This document shows positions 41,132-48,889 of a stretch of DNA of 64,000 nucleotides, piece after piece. The position numbers were made by a program, and so were the translations under genes. The stretch comes from Algoriphagus litoralis (GTDB taxonomy: Bacteria > Bacteroidota > Bacteroidia > Cytophagales > Cyclobacteriaceae): NCBI RefSeq assembly GCF_003259255.1, contig NZ_QGOL01000006.1, positions 248,001 through 312,000 of the forward strand, given 5' to 3'. The notes under the pieces were generated by a model. The model worked only from the letters and a program-made list of their open reading frames with translations. It had not been told where the DNA came from and did not search any database. The stretch's first letter is position 1, and each line of letters starts with the position of its first letter.

Positions 41132-42433
41132 ATGAATAGAATTTTAAAAACCTTTTGCGCCGCAATGCTCGCCCTATTTCCAGTGGCAGCGATGGCACAG
41201 ATCGACGGGGAATTTGTAAAACCTCGTACAGGAAAATTTCTCCTGCAAAATGCTACAGTGGTGACAGTCACCAAAGGCACCTTGACCAATACTTCAGTAT
41301 TGGTAGAAAATGGAAAAATCGCACAGGTGGGAGCCAATCTCAGTGCTGATGGAGCAGAAGTCATTGATTGCTTTGGAATGTTCATCTATCCAGGAATGAT
41401 CGACAGCGGAACCCGTCTAGGACTAGTCGAAGTAAGCTCAGTACCAGAAACAGTGGATTATGCTGAGATCGGTAGCGTGACGCCAAATATGCAGGCATTG
41501 ACCACTGTCAATCCAAACTCCGAAGCGATCGGTGTCACGAGAGTATCGGGCGTGACGACCGTATTGACAGTACCGACTGGAGGACTTTTCCCGGGCACAG
41601 CCGCACTGATCAATCTGAATGGCTATACGCCTGATCAGATGTATGGCGGATTCAAGGCAATAGTGATGAACTTCCCAAGTTCTGGAAGAAGGGGGAGATT
41701 TGACCGGAGATCTGATGAAGATGTCAAAAAAGACGCTGAAAAAGCACTCAAAGAAGCGAACGAAATCTGGGACAATGCCAAGAAATACCTGGAATTGAAA
41801 ACTGCAGGAGCTGAACTCCAGTACTATCCAGAAATGGACCAGCTGTCCAAAGCCGTGTCAGGAGAACTCCCCTTGCTAATCGTTGTAGATGCAGCTTCAG
41901 ATATTCAGAATGCTATCAAATGGGTAGAAGGCAAAGACATCAAGGTTATCTTCTCTGGAGTAGCAGAAGGATGGAGAGTAGCCGATGAGATTGCAAAGGC
42001 GGGTATTCCGGTCATCACCGGGCCTGTTCAGGATCTACCTACCCGTCAGTCAGATCGCTATGACACGCCCTATGCCAATGCCGGAAAAATGGCTAAAGCA
42101 GGTGTGAAAGTGGCACTCCGCACTGATGAAGAAGAAAATGTGAGAAACCTACCTTTTCATGCAGCTTTTGCAGCAGCCTATGGTTTGGGGAAAGAGGAAG
42201 CCTTGAAAGCAATCACCATCAACCCAGCTGAGATTTTTGGAATTGCTGATGAATATGGGTCTATCGAAGCTGGTAAGCGTGCCAATTTGGTGATTTCTAC
42301 AGGTGATCCATTGGAGACCAGTTCCCAAATTCATCATGTGTTTATTGATGGCTACCGAATACCGATGTCAAACAGGCACATCCGATTGTATCAGGAATTC
42401 CTTGAGCGATCACCTGGCTTGAAAGCTAATTAA
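41132..42433 (+). CDS. Exported amidohydrolase paralogue lacking HxH, third of the cluster
   Basis: 433 residues, signal peptide (RILKTFCAAMLALFPVAAMAQ). Its N-terminus is strikingly like the second paralogue (LLQNATVVTVTKGTLTNTSVLVENGKIAQVGANLS) and its end too (TINPAEIFGIADEYGSIEAGKRANLVISTGDPLE). At the metal position PGMID is followed by SGTRLG instead of H-S-H, and the downstream His residues are absent. So it is another apparent pseudo-enzyme, possibly a subunit of a heteromeric complex. A strong terminator follows. Confidence 0.82.
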   Translation: MNRILKTFCAAMLALFPVAAMAQIDGEFVKPRTGKFLLQNATVVTVTKGTLTNTSVLVENGKIAQVGANLSADGAEVIDCFGMFIYPGMIDSGTRLGLVEVSSVPETVDYAEIGSVTPNMQALTTVNPNSEAIGVTRVSGVTTVLTVPTGGLFPGTAALINLNGYTPDQMYGGFKAIVMNFPSSGRRGRFDRRSDEDVKKDAEKALKEANEIWDNAKKYLELKTAGAELQYYPEMDQLSKAVSGELPLLIVVDAASDIQNAIKWVEGKDIKVIFSGVAEGWRVADEIAKAGIPVITGPVQDLPTRQSDRYDTPYANAGKMAKAGVKVALRTDEEENVRNLPFHAAFAAAYGLGKEEALKAITINPAEIFGIADEYGSIEAGKRANLVISTGDPLETSSQIHHVFIDGYRIPMSNRHIRLYQEFLERSPGLKAN

Positions 42434-42438
42434 AAACC

Positions 42439-42477
42439 AAAAAGGCCATGGAAATTGTTTCTATGGCCTTTTTTTTC
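42439..42477 (+). terminator. Terminator of the amidohydrolase cluster
   Basis: Stem AAAAAGGCCAT / ATGGCCTTTTT with a 13-nt loop and an eight-T tail, directly after the third paralogue. It sets the M28 gene apart as a separate transcript. Confidence 0.9.
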
Positions 42478-42713
42478 TTCAATATTCGAAATTTGATTTT
42501 CCAAATCGAGCAGGACCCAAAGCGACACCAAGAGAAATGATTATAATGCATGCGAAGATTCCATATGGCCTTTAAAAATCAAATTATTACCATATGAAAT
42601 TCGATATTGCATTAGAAGTCGGAAAAAGTTCTTCTAGAATTTCCATTTACAAACGAACCCAAACACCCATAGTAACTTTTCCACTTTCCAACCTTACCAC
42701 CTTCAACTCCTAA

Positions 42714-44825
42714 ATGAAACAGACCTTACTCACATTAGTAGCAGCCTCCCTCCTTTCCACTGCCTCTTTTGCGCAGCAGGATGGATTTTTACCCTCGCAA
42801 TTTGCGGAGCAAAAGAAATTTGAATTGGATTACCTGAAAGCCGTCAATTACGACAGATTCAAGGATCACCTGACTGAGCTCACCAAAAATCCTCATATCG
42901 CTGGGACACCAGAAAATGAACTTGTCAAAGACTACATGGTGAAAATCATGGAGGATGCAGGAATGAGTGTGAAAGTTTGGCCATACGATGTCTACCTGCC
43001 CAATCATCCAGGGAAGTCAGAACTTCAGATTATAGCTCCGGTTCAGCTTACCCTTTCTCAAAAAGAAGGAGTCATCGATGAAGATCCTTTTTCCAAAGAC
43101 ACGAGACTACATCTGGGATTCAATGCCTTCTCCGGAAGCGGTGATGTCACGGCAGAAGTAGTGTATGTCAACTATGGCACACGTGAGGACTTCATGAAAC
43201 TAGCCGAAATGGGAGTGCCTTTGGAGGGCAAAATCGCTGTGGCTCGCTATGGTGGCAACTTCCGTGGATACAAGGCGAAATATGCCGAGCAATACGGCAT
43301 GATCGGCTTGGTGGTATACACTGATCCAAAGGATTCAGGCTTTACCCGCGGGGAAGTTTACCCGTCAGGACCTTTTTTCAATGAAACCACAATTCAGAGA
43401 GGCTCTATGCTAACGCTGGATTATACTGGAGATCCCCTCACCCCAAACGAACCGGCACTTCCTCTGGATGGAAATAAAAAAGTAAAGCGACTGGACCCTC
43501 AAGAGGTTCCTTTTCACACCATTCCAGTGACTCCAATTGGCTATGGGGCTGCGAAAGAAATCCTCAGCCGAATGACGGGTTCGGAAGCACCTGAAGCATG
43601 GCAAGGTGGTTTGCCTTTTACCTACCGAATTACCGGAGGAGAGGAACTGAAAGTTCGGGTCATGGTCGATCAAAAGCCTGACTTTATTCGGGCAAACAAT
43701 GTGGTTGGAACTTTTGAAGGAAGTCAGTTCCCAGACGAGTGGATCATTCTTGGCAGTCACTACGACGCTTGGAGCTTTGGTGCTACTGATCCAAACTCCG
43801 GCACCGCGATGCTGTTGACTTTTGCAGAAGCGCTGGGAGAATTATATAAAAATGGGCAAAAGCCTTCCAGATCTATTTTGATTGGGCACTGGGATGCAGA
43901 AGAACAGGGCGTGATTGGCTCCACTGAGTGGGTGGAACATTTAAAAAAAGAACTCGGCGCTAAAGCCATATCCTACATGAATTTTGACGGTGGGGTTTCC
44001 GGACGAAACTTTGGTGCTTCAGCCGCACCTACCTTGAAAAAACTTATCATTGATGCTTCCAAGGAAGTGACGTACCCTGATTCAGCCAAGACGGTTTTTC
44101 AAGTATGGGCTGGTCAAAATCCTGAACCCCGAATCGGGAATCTAGGCGGTGGATCGGATCACATTGCTTTCTACATGCACGTCGGAATCCCGTCCTTAAG
44201 TGGTGGCTCAGGTGGCCCTACCGCATACCATTCCAACTATGACAACTTGCACTATTACTCCAAATTCTCTGATCCAAGCTTCAAAATGGGTGGTGCCGTC
44301 GCACAATTATTCGGGCTTGTAGCTATCCGACAGGCGAATGCAGCTGTAATCCCGTATGATGTAGACAGATATTCCAAGGATCTCAAAGGTCACTTTGAGC
44401 AGGCGGTAAAAAATGTAAAAACAATCGACCCCAATTTCCAAGGTTTTGATCAGGTAGATGTAGCCTTGGCCACCCTGCAAACCAGCACAGAAGCCTATCA
44501 CAAAACCCTGCACAAGTCGATGGCTGAGGAGACCGTTCACCCGAGCCACCTCAAAGCAATCAATGAAGCACTCATCGGACTGGAAAAAAGCTGGATTGAT
44601 CCTAAAGGAATGTACTACGGTGAGTGGTATAAGTCACTCTATGTCTGCAATGACCCATTTTCAGGATATGCATCCTGGATCCTTCCTGGGATTCAATATG
44701 AAGTGGCAATCAAAAATACCGCAAGACTGGAGGAGTGGGATACGCGCTACGCGAAAGCAATTCTGGACCTAAGCAAAAAAATAGACAAGCTGACCAAACT
44801 TTTGGAACCTAAAAAAATCCGGTAA
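42714..44825 (+). CDS. Secreted M28 metallopeptidase, glutamate carboxypeptidase II-like
   Basis: 703 residues with a signal peptide (LLTLVAASLLSTASFAQ). Domain order: N-terminal segment, protease-associated domain (VNYGTREDFMKLAEMGVPLEGKIAVARYGGNFRGYKAKYAEQYG), M28 catalytic domain with ligands in GSHYDAWSFGATDPNSG, WDAEEQGVIGSTEW and GGGSDHIAFYMHVGIPS, late YHSNYDNLHYY, and a C-terminal helical transferrin-receptor-like dimerisation domain. This is the plan of human PSMA/NAALADase. It removes C-terminal glutamate-like residues from peptides or gamma-glutamyl chains. It fits with the neighbouring amidohydrolases and the AbgB-like gene at 17576 as a peptide-scavenging set (inference). Confidence 0.93.
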   Translation: MKQTLLTLVAASLLSTASFAQQDGFLPSQFAEQKKFELDYLKAVNYDRFKDHLTELTKNPHIAGTPENELVKDYMVKIMEDAGMSVKVWPYDVYLPNHPGKSELQIIAPVQLTLSQKEGVIDEDPFSKDTRLHLGFNAFSGSGDVTAEVVYVNYGTREDFMKLAEMGVPLEGKIAVARYGGNFRGYKAKYAEQYGMIGLVVYTDPKDSGFTRGEVYPSGPFFNETTIQRGSMLTLDYTGDPLTPNEPALPLDGNKKVKRLDPQEVPFHTIPVTPIGYGAAKEILSRMTGSEAPEAWQGGLPFTYRITGGEELKVRVMVDQKPDFIRANNVVGTFEGSQFPDEWIILGSHYDAWSFGATDPNSGTAMLLTFAEALGELYKNGQKPSRSILIGHWDAEEQGVIGSTEWVEHLKKELGAKAISYMNFDGGVSGRNFGASAAPTLKKLIIDASKEVTYPDSAKTVFQVWAGQNPEPRIGNLGGGSDHIAFYMHVGIPSLSGGSGGPTAYHSNYDNLHYYSKFSDPSFKMGGAVAQLFGLVAIRQANAAVIPYDVDRYSKDLKGHFEQAVKNVKTIDPNFQGFDQVDVALATLQTSTEAYHKTLHKSMAEETVHPSHLKAINEALIGLEKSWIDPKGMYYGEWYKSLYVCNDPFSGYASWILPGIQYEVAIKNTARLEEWDTRYAKAILDLSKKIDKLTKLLEPKKIR

Positions 44826-44850
44826 TCACATCGGTAATTTCATGAAAATC

Positions 44851-44888
44851 AATCGAGGACAGACTTTTAAGCTGTCCTCGATTTTTTT
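44851..44888 (+). terminator. Terminator of the M28 peptidase gene
   Basis: Perfect 12-bp stem AATCGAGGACAG / CTGTCCTCGATT (44851-44862, 44872-44883) and seven T on the plus strand. The gene on the other side is convergent; on the minus strand there is no equivalent T-run. Confidence 0.92.
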
Positions 44889-44905
44889 GGTGGGCACTTT
44901 CTGGA

Positions 44906-46597
44906 TTATTTCAATCTCCCCGATTTCAATTCCTTCACAGCATAATCCACAGCTCGTGCAGTCAATGCCATATAGGTGATGGAAGGGTTTTGAGTACCCG
45001 TAGAAGTCATACAAGCTCCATCCGTGACAAAGACATTGGGGGCCAGATGCATTTGATTGAAGCCATTTAGCATGGACGTTTTCGGATCCCGGCCCATTCG
45101 GACTCCACCCATTTCATGAATATCCAATCCCGGCGATTGGCCACTGTCAGATTTTCGAATGGAAACACAACCTGCTTTAGTTAGCATCTCCTCACCCTGC
45201 TCCAGAAAATCTTTGAGGATTTTTTCGTCATTTTCATCATAGGAGACATTGATTTGGAGCTGTGGTACGCCCCATTCGTCTATTTGGTTAGGGCTGAGCG
45301 TGACCAAATTACTTTCCTTGGGAATTGTCTCCCCCTGCATCATCATGTAAACTGACCATGGACCGGGAGTTGAATTGGCCTCCTTAAAATCCGATCCGAA
45401 AGGCATATCTCTCGCACTTCCCCATCCTGCTCGTCCAGCAGTATAGAAACTCATATAGCCACGCTGGAAGTCCATTTCCTGCTTTTTCACATTTCTGAAA
45501 TTTGGCAGCATTACGGCCGTAGGTCTTCTTCCTGAATAGTAGCTATCAGCATATCCTTCAAAACCAGCACTGATCGAACCCCGATAATTGTGAAACGCGA
45601 TGTATTTGCCCAAAATGCCGGAGTCATTTCCCAAGCCTGCAGGAAATCTGGCAGAAGTAGAATTGAGCAAAATCAAATTGGTATTTAGCGCAGCAGCATT
45701 GAGAAAAATAGCCTTTGCAAAATATTCAGAAGCAACTTTGGTCACCCGATCGATCACCCGTACGCCGGTGACTTTCCCTTTCTGTTCATCCCAAATCAAC
45801 GAATGTACCACCGAGTCAGGGCGCAAAGTAAGGTTACCCGTCTTGGCAGCATGTGGCAAAGTTGAAGAATTCGAACTGAAATATCCTCCAAAAGGACAGC
45901 CCCGGTAGCATTGATTCCTTGCCATACATTGGCCTCTACCTTGAGCCAAATGAACATCTTTTGGCTGGGTCAGATGTGCACACCTGCCAATGATAAATTT
46001 TCGGTCTCCGTAAGCCTCAAGAATTCGCTTTTGAATTTCCTTTTCCACACAATTCATCTCCCAGGCAGGCAAAAACTCCCCGTCTGGTAAGGTATCCAGT
46101 CCATCGTAGTTGCCACTGATTCCAACGAAACGCTCCACATAGCTATACCACGGCGCCAGATCATCGTATCGGATGGGCCAATCGACCGCAAATCCATCTC
46201 TTTCTGGACCTTCAAAATCATACGTACTCCATCGTTGGGTTTGCCTGGCCCAAATCAGTGACTTTCCTCCGACTTGATAGCCCCTCACCCAGTCAAATGG
46301 CTTCTCTTGGATATATGGATGCTCTGCATCTTTGACAAAAAAATGTGCTGTGTCTTCTTTATAGGCATAGCATCGATTGACCACTGGATTTTCCAACTTG
46401 TCCGCTAGGGGAATATGATTACGATGTGGCATATCCCAGGGACTGGCAGTCATCGTTGGGTAATCCTTCAAGTGTTCTACTTGTCGGCCCCGTTCGAGTA
46501 CCAGTGTTTTCAGTCCTTTGTCACAAAGCTCCTTTGCAGCCCAACCTCCAGAAATACCGGAACCAACTACAATGGCGTCGTATTGATGTGAATTCAT
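44906..46597 (-). CDS. GMC-family flavin oxidoreductase
   Basis: 563 residues. FAD-binding VVGSGISGGWAAKEL near residues 10-24 with ERGRQ at the end of strand 2, then YQVGGKSLIW (GMC signature-like), PFGG with cysteines (CMARNQCYRGCPFGGYF), and the C-terminal active-site pair in HEMGGVRMG (His) and SITYMALTARAVDYAVKEL preceded by TGTQNPS (Asn). This matches the large group of Bacteroidota GMC oxidoreductases annotated as glucose/gluconate dehydrogenase-like; the usual small subunit and cytochrome are not adjacent. No signal peptide. Substrate likely a sugar or alcohol, not known. Confidence 0.9.
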   Translation of the reverse strand: MNSHQYDAIVVGSGISGGWAAKELCDKGLKTLVLERGRQVEHLKDYPTMTASPWDMPHRNHIPLADKLENPVVNRCYAYKEDTAHFFVKDAEHPYIQEKPFDWVRGYQVGGKSLIWARQTQRWSTYDFEGPERDGFAVDWPIRYDDLAPWYSYVERFVGISGNYDGLDTLPDGEFLPAWEMNCVEKEIQKRILEAYGDRKFIIGRCAHLTQPKDVHLAQGRGQCMARNQCYRGCPFGGYFSSNSSTLPHAAKTGNLTLRPDSVVHSLIWDEQKGKVTGVRVIDRVTKVASEYFAKAIFLNAAALNTNLILLNSTSARFPAGLGNDSGILGKYIAFHNYRGSISAGFEGYADSYYSGRRPTAVMLPNFRNVKKQEMDFQRGYMSFYTAGRAGWGSARDMPFGSDFKEANSTPGPWSVYMMMQGETIPKESNLVTLSPNQIDEWGVPQLQINVSYDENDEKILKDFLEQGEEMLTKAGCVSIRKSDSGQSPGLDIHEMGGVRMGRDPKTSMLNGFNQMHLAPNVFVTDGACMTSTGTQNPSITYMALTARAVDYAVKELKSGRLK

Positions 46598-46671
46598 AAA
46601 TGGAAAATAACCGATTCAAATCGGACTTTTAAAAAAACGGAGTAAAAACAGTTGAATTATATTTCAAATAA

Positions 46672-46708
46672 AAACCCCAGACTCTGAAGGTGAATTCAAA
46701 GGCTGGGA
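46672..46708 (-). terminator. Terminator of the MacB-type permease gene
   Basis: Minus-strand stem CCCAGCCTTTGAA / TTCAGAGTCTGGG (one wobble, one mismatch) with a short loop, then TTTTT; 27 bases after the stop codon. Confidence 0.75.
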
Positions 46709-46735
46709 TTCCAAAATTTGTTAATTCAAGATTTG

Positions 46736-47980
46736 CTATTCGTATCTCAAAGATTCGATAGGATCCAGTCTGCTAGCTTTGAAAGCAGGAATATAGCCAG
46801 CTATCAATCCCACGACAATACATATAGCAAAGGAAATTATCATCCAAAGCCAAGGAACCAAAAATCCCCCCGGACCGATGAAATTGGCAATAATGTTTCC
46901 GATTCCGATTCCCAAAAGCATCCCGAAAACACCACCCAACATACAGATGACGATGGCTTCAATCAGGAATTGCTGGCGGATACGAAGCGGTGTAGCACCC
47001 AGCGCCTTTCTAATCCCGATTTCGCGGGTTCGCTCGGTCACGGAAACAAGCATGATGTTCATCAAACCAATCGATGCTCCCAAAAGTGTGATAAACCCAA
47101 TTCCAAAGCCGCCTATTCTGAGGTATCCTGCTACTTCTTCCAAACTTTCGGCTACGGATTCACTTTTGGTCAGCTCAAATGAATCCTCTTGTGCCACGCG
47201 ATCCTGACGGATTTTTCGCATAATCCCGATCGCTTGACCCATTTCATAATCGATTTTTCCAGGATCTGAAGCTACTCCGGTGATCCGGTAATTGAATGTC
47301 CCTCGGGTGTCTAGTCTAGCCGCGTTTTCGATAGGAATCAGAATCTGTCGGTCTGCACCTTGATCCTGCCCGACCCCACCTTGCTTATCCAAAACACCGA
47401 TCACAGTGTAGGGCTTGCCGTAAAATGAAATCTTTTGATTGATCGGATCTTCACCGGGTGTGAACAGTAATTCTTCCAGCTCCTTGCCGATGATCGCCAC
47501 AGAGTTACCATACCGCACCTCCATGTTACTGAAATTTCTTCCCTTGGCGAGCTTTACGGCCTTGATCGTCAGGTAATTCTCATCTCCGCCCCTTATCCGG
47601 GTATTTGGATTCGTCTTTTTGGAGCCTCGCTTCACCTCAGCTGATCCAGTCACGGAAGTAAAGACTGTAGAAATACCTATGGAGGCATATTCTTCTTTGA
47701 ACTTCTGCGCCTCTCGGAAAGTAAGGCTAGGATAGGTTTTCTCCGTTTTCCCTTCTTGGACTACCCTCCCTCCACTGAAACCTTTGTTTCGAATATCAAA
47801 TGAGTTGGCTCCCAAACCAGCAAAACTTTCAGCAATCTGTGCTTTAATCCCATCAATTGCAGTCAGCATTCCTACCAGCGAAGAGATTCCTATCGCAATG
47901 ATGGCGCCAGTAAGTACCGTTCGGAGTAAATGTACTTTTACAGAATTAAGTGCCTCGCGGACATTTTCGATCAAATTCAT
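46736..47980 (-). CDS. MacB/FtsX-type ABC transporter permease
   Basis: 414 residues with four membrane helices: one at the start (LLRTVLTGAIIAIGISSLVGMLTAI), then a large periplasmic MacB_PCD domain (about 45-280, GTFNYRITGVASDPG), and three at the end (GFGIGFITLLGASIGLMNIMLVSVTERTREIGIRKALGATP, a hallmark of the family, then IVICMLGGVFGMLLGIGIG, and WLWMIISFAICIVVGLIAGYIPAFKASRLDPIESLRYE). It should pair with an ATPase subunit elsewhere to export proteins, lipids or antimicrobials. No ATPase is adjacent. Confidence 0.93.
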   Translation of the reverse strand: MNLIENVREALNSVKVHLLRTVLTGAIIAIGISSLVGMLTAIDGIKAQIAESFAGLGANSFDIRNKGFSGGRVVQEGKTEKTYPSLTFREAQKFKEEYASIGISTVFTSVTGSAEVKRGSKKTNPNTRIRGGDENYLTIKAVKLAKGRNFSNMEVRYGNSVAIIGKELEELLFTPGEDPINQKISFYGKPYTVIGVLDKQGGVGQDQGADRQILIPIENAARLDTRGTFNYRITGVASDPGKIDYEMGQAIGIMRKIRQDRVAQEDSFELTKSESVAESLEEVAGYLRIGGFGIGFITLLGASIGLMNIMLVSVTERTREIGIRKALGATPLRIRQQFLIEAIVICMLGGVFGMLLGIGIGNIIANFIGPGGFLVPWLWMIISFAICIVVGLIAGYIPAFKASRLDPIESLRYE

Positions 47981-48145
47981 GAATTGTTCGTTTTTAGAAC
48001 AGCTTTCCTAGTAATCGTTACTAGTTATTCTTAATAATAAGCAAATACGGAAGATTTGGCCATTGAATGCAGAAATTTTAACAAATGCGGCAAAGAAATC
48101 GAATTTCAGCTTTGTCACCCATGTTTTTCCCCTCCTTGAAAACCA

Positions 48146-48757
48146 TCAATGCATGCGGTCGCCCCGTATTTCCATGTTTTTCAAAACCTCAGCTTCATAC
48201 ACCAGCCACTCCCTCCATCTCACATTGACTTTATCTGGGTCTTGATATTTCTTTGCCAGTTCAATGAAGGTCACAAAATGGCCAGCCTCTGAGATCATCA
48301 ATTCGTAGTAGAACTTTTGGAGTTCTTCATCCCGGATATTTTTTGATAAAAGTTTAAACCGTTCACAACTACGTGCCTCTATCAGTGCATTCATCAGCAA
48401 TTGCTCGGTAAGCTGCTGCCACCGGTTTCCTCCCTTTTTGACAAACTCATTGAGCTTGGTGACGTACTCGTCTTTTCGGGGAAAACCGAACTTCATCCTG
48501 CGCTTTCGAAGCTGCTCTAGCACTCGCTCAAAATGCCCCCATTCCTCCGCTACGATCGGCGTCAGCGTATCCACCAATTCATCCAGATCATTGAATCTAA
48601 GGATTAAACTGATGCAGGAAGAGGCAGCCTTTTGTTCGCAGTAGGCATGATCGACCAAGATGTCTTCGATTTGCATTTCAGCTATTTCAACCCAGCGCGG
48701 ATCAGTTGGAAGCTTCAAATGAAGCATTTTCTGTCTGGTGCTTTCTTCCCAAGTCAT
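48146..48757 (-). CDS. miaE: tRNA-(ms2io6A37) hydroxylase-like diiron protein
   Basis: 203 residues. Carboxylate-bridged diiron ligands are visible in four helices: VDHAYCEQKAASSC (Glu), IVAEEWGHFERV (E-x-x-H), LLMNALIEARSCERFKLL (Glu) and MISEAGHFVTFIELA (E-x-x-H). These are the MiaE motifs. MiaE hydroxylates the isopentenyl group of the modified A37 in tRNAs, using oxygen. A 14-bp direct repeat lies 4 bases upstream of the start. Cytoplasmic. Confidence 0.9.
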   Translation of the reverse strand: MTWEESTRQKMLHLKLPTDPRWVEIAEMQIEDILVDHAYCEQKAASSCISLILRFNDLDELVDTLTPIVAEEWGHFERVLEQLRKRRMKFGFPRKDEYVTKLNEFVKKGGNRWQQLTEQLLMNALIEARSCERFKLLSKNIRDEELQKFYYELMISEAGHFVTFIELAKKYQDPDKVNVRWREWLVYEAEVLKNMEIRGDRMH

Positions 48758-48761
48758 TTAA

Positions 48762-48789
48762 AATTACGATTTGTGAATTACGATTTACG
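48762..48789. repeat. Two tandem 14-bp repeats before miaE
   Basis: AATTACGATTTGTG followed directly by AATTACGATTTACG, differing at two positions. They lie in the 5' untranslated region of the minus-strand miaE gene, four bases from its start, and resemble the NYEL-type intergenic minisatellite seen at 21567-21834. Confidence 0.7.
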
Positions 48790-48889
48790 ACTTCCAAGCC
48801 GTTACAATGGCTTTTTTCGTTCCAAATGACCTACTTTTGGTGATATTTGGTCATTCTAATATCTTAGATCTCTTGTCTTGAAACTTTTC

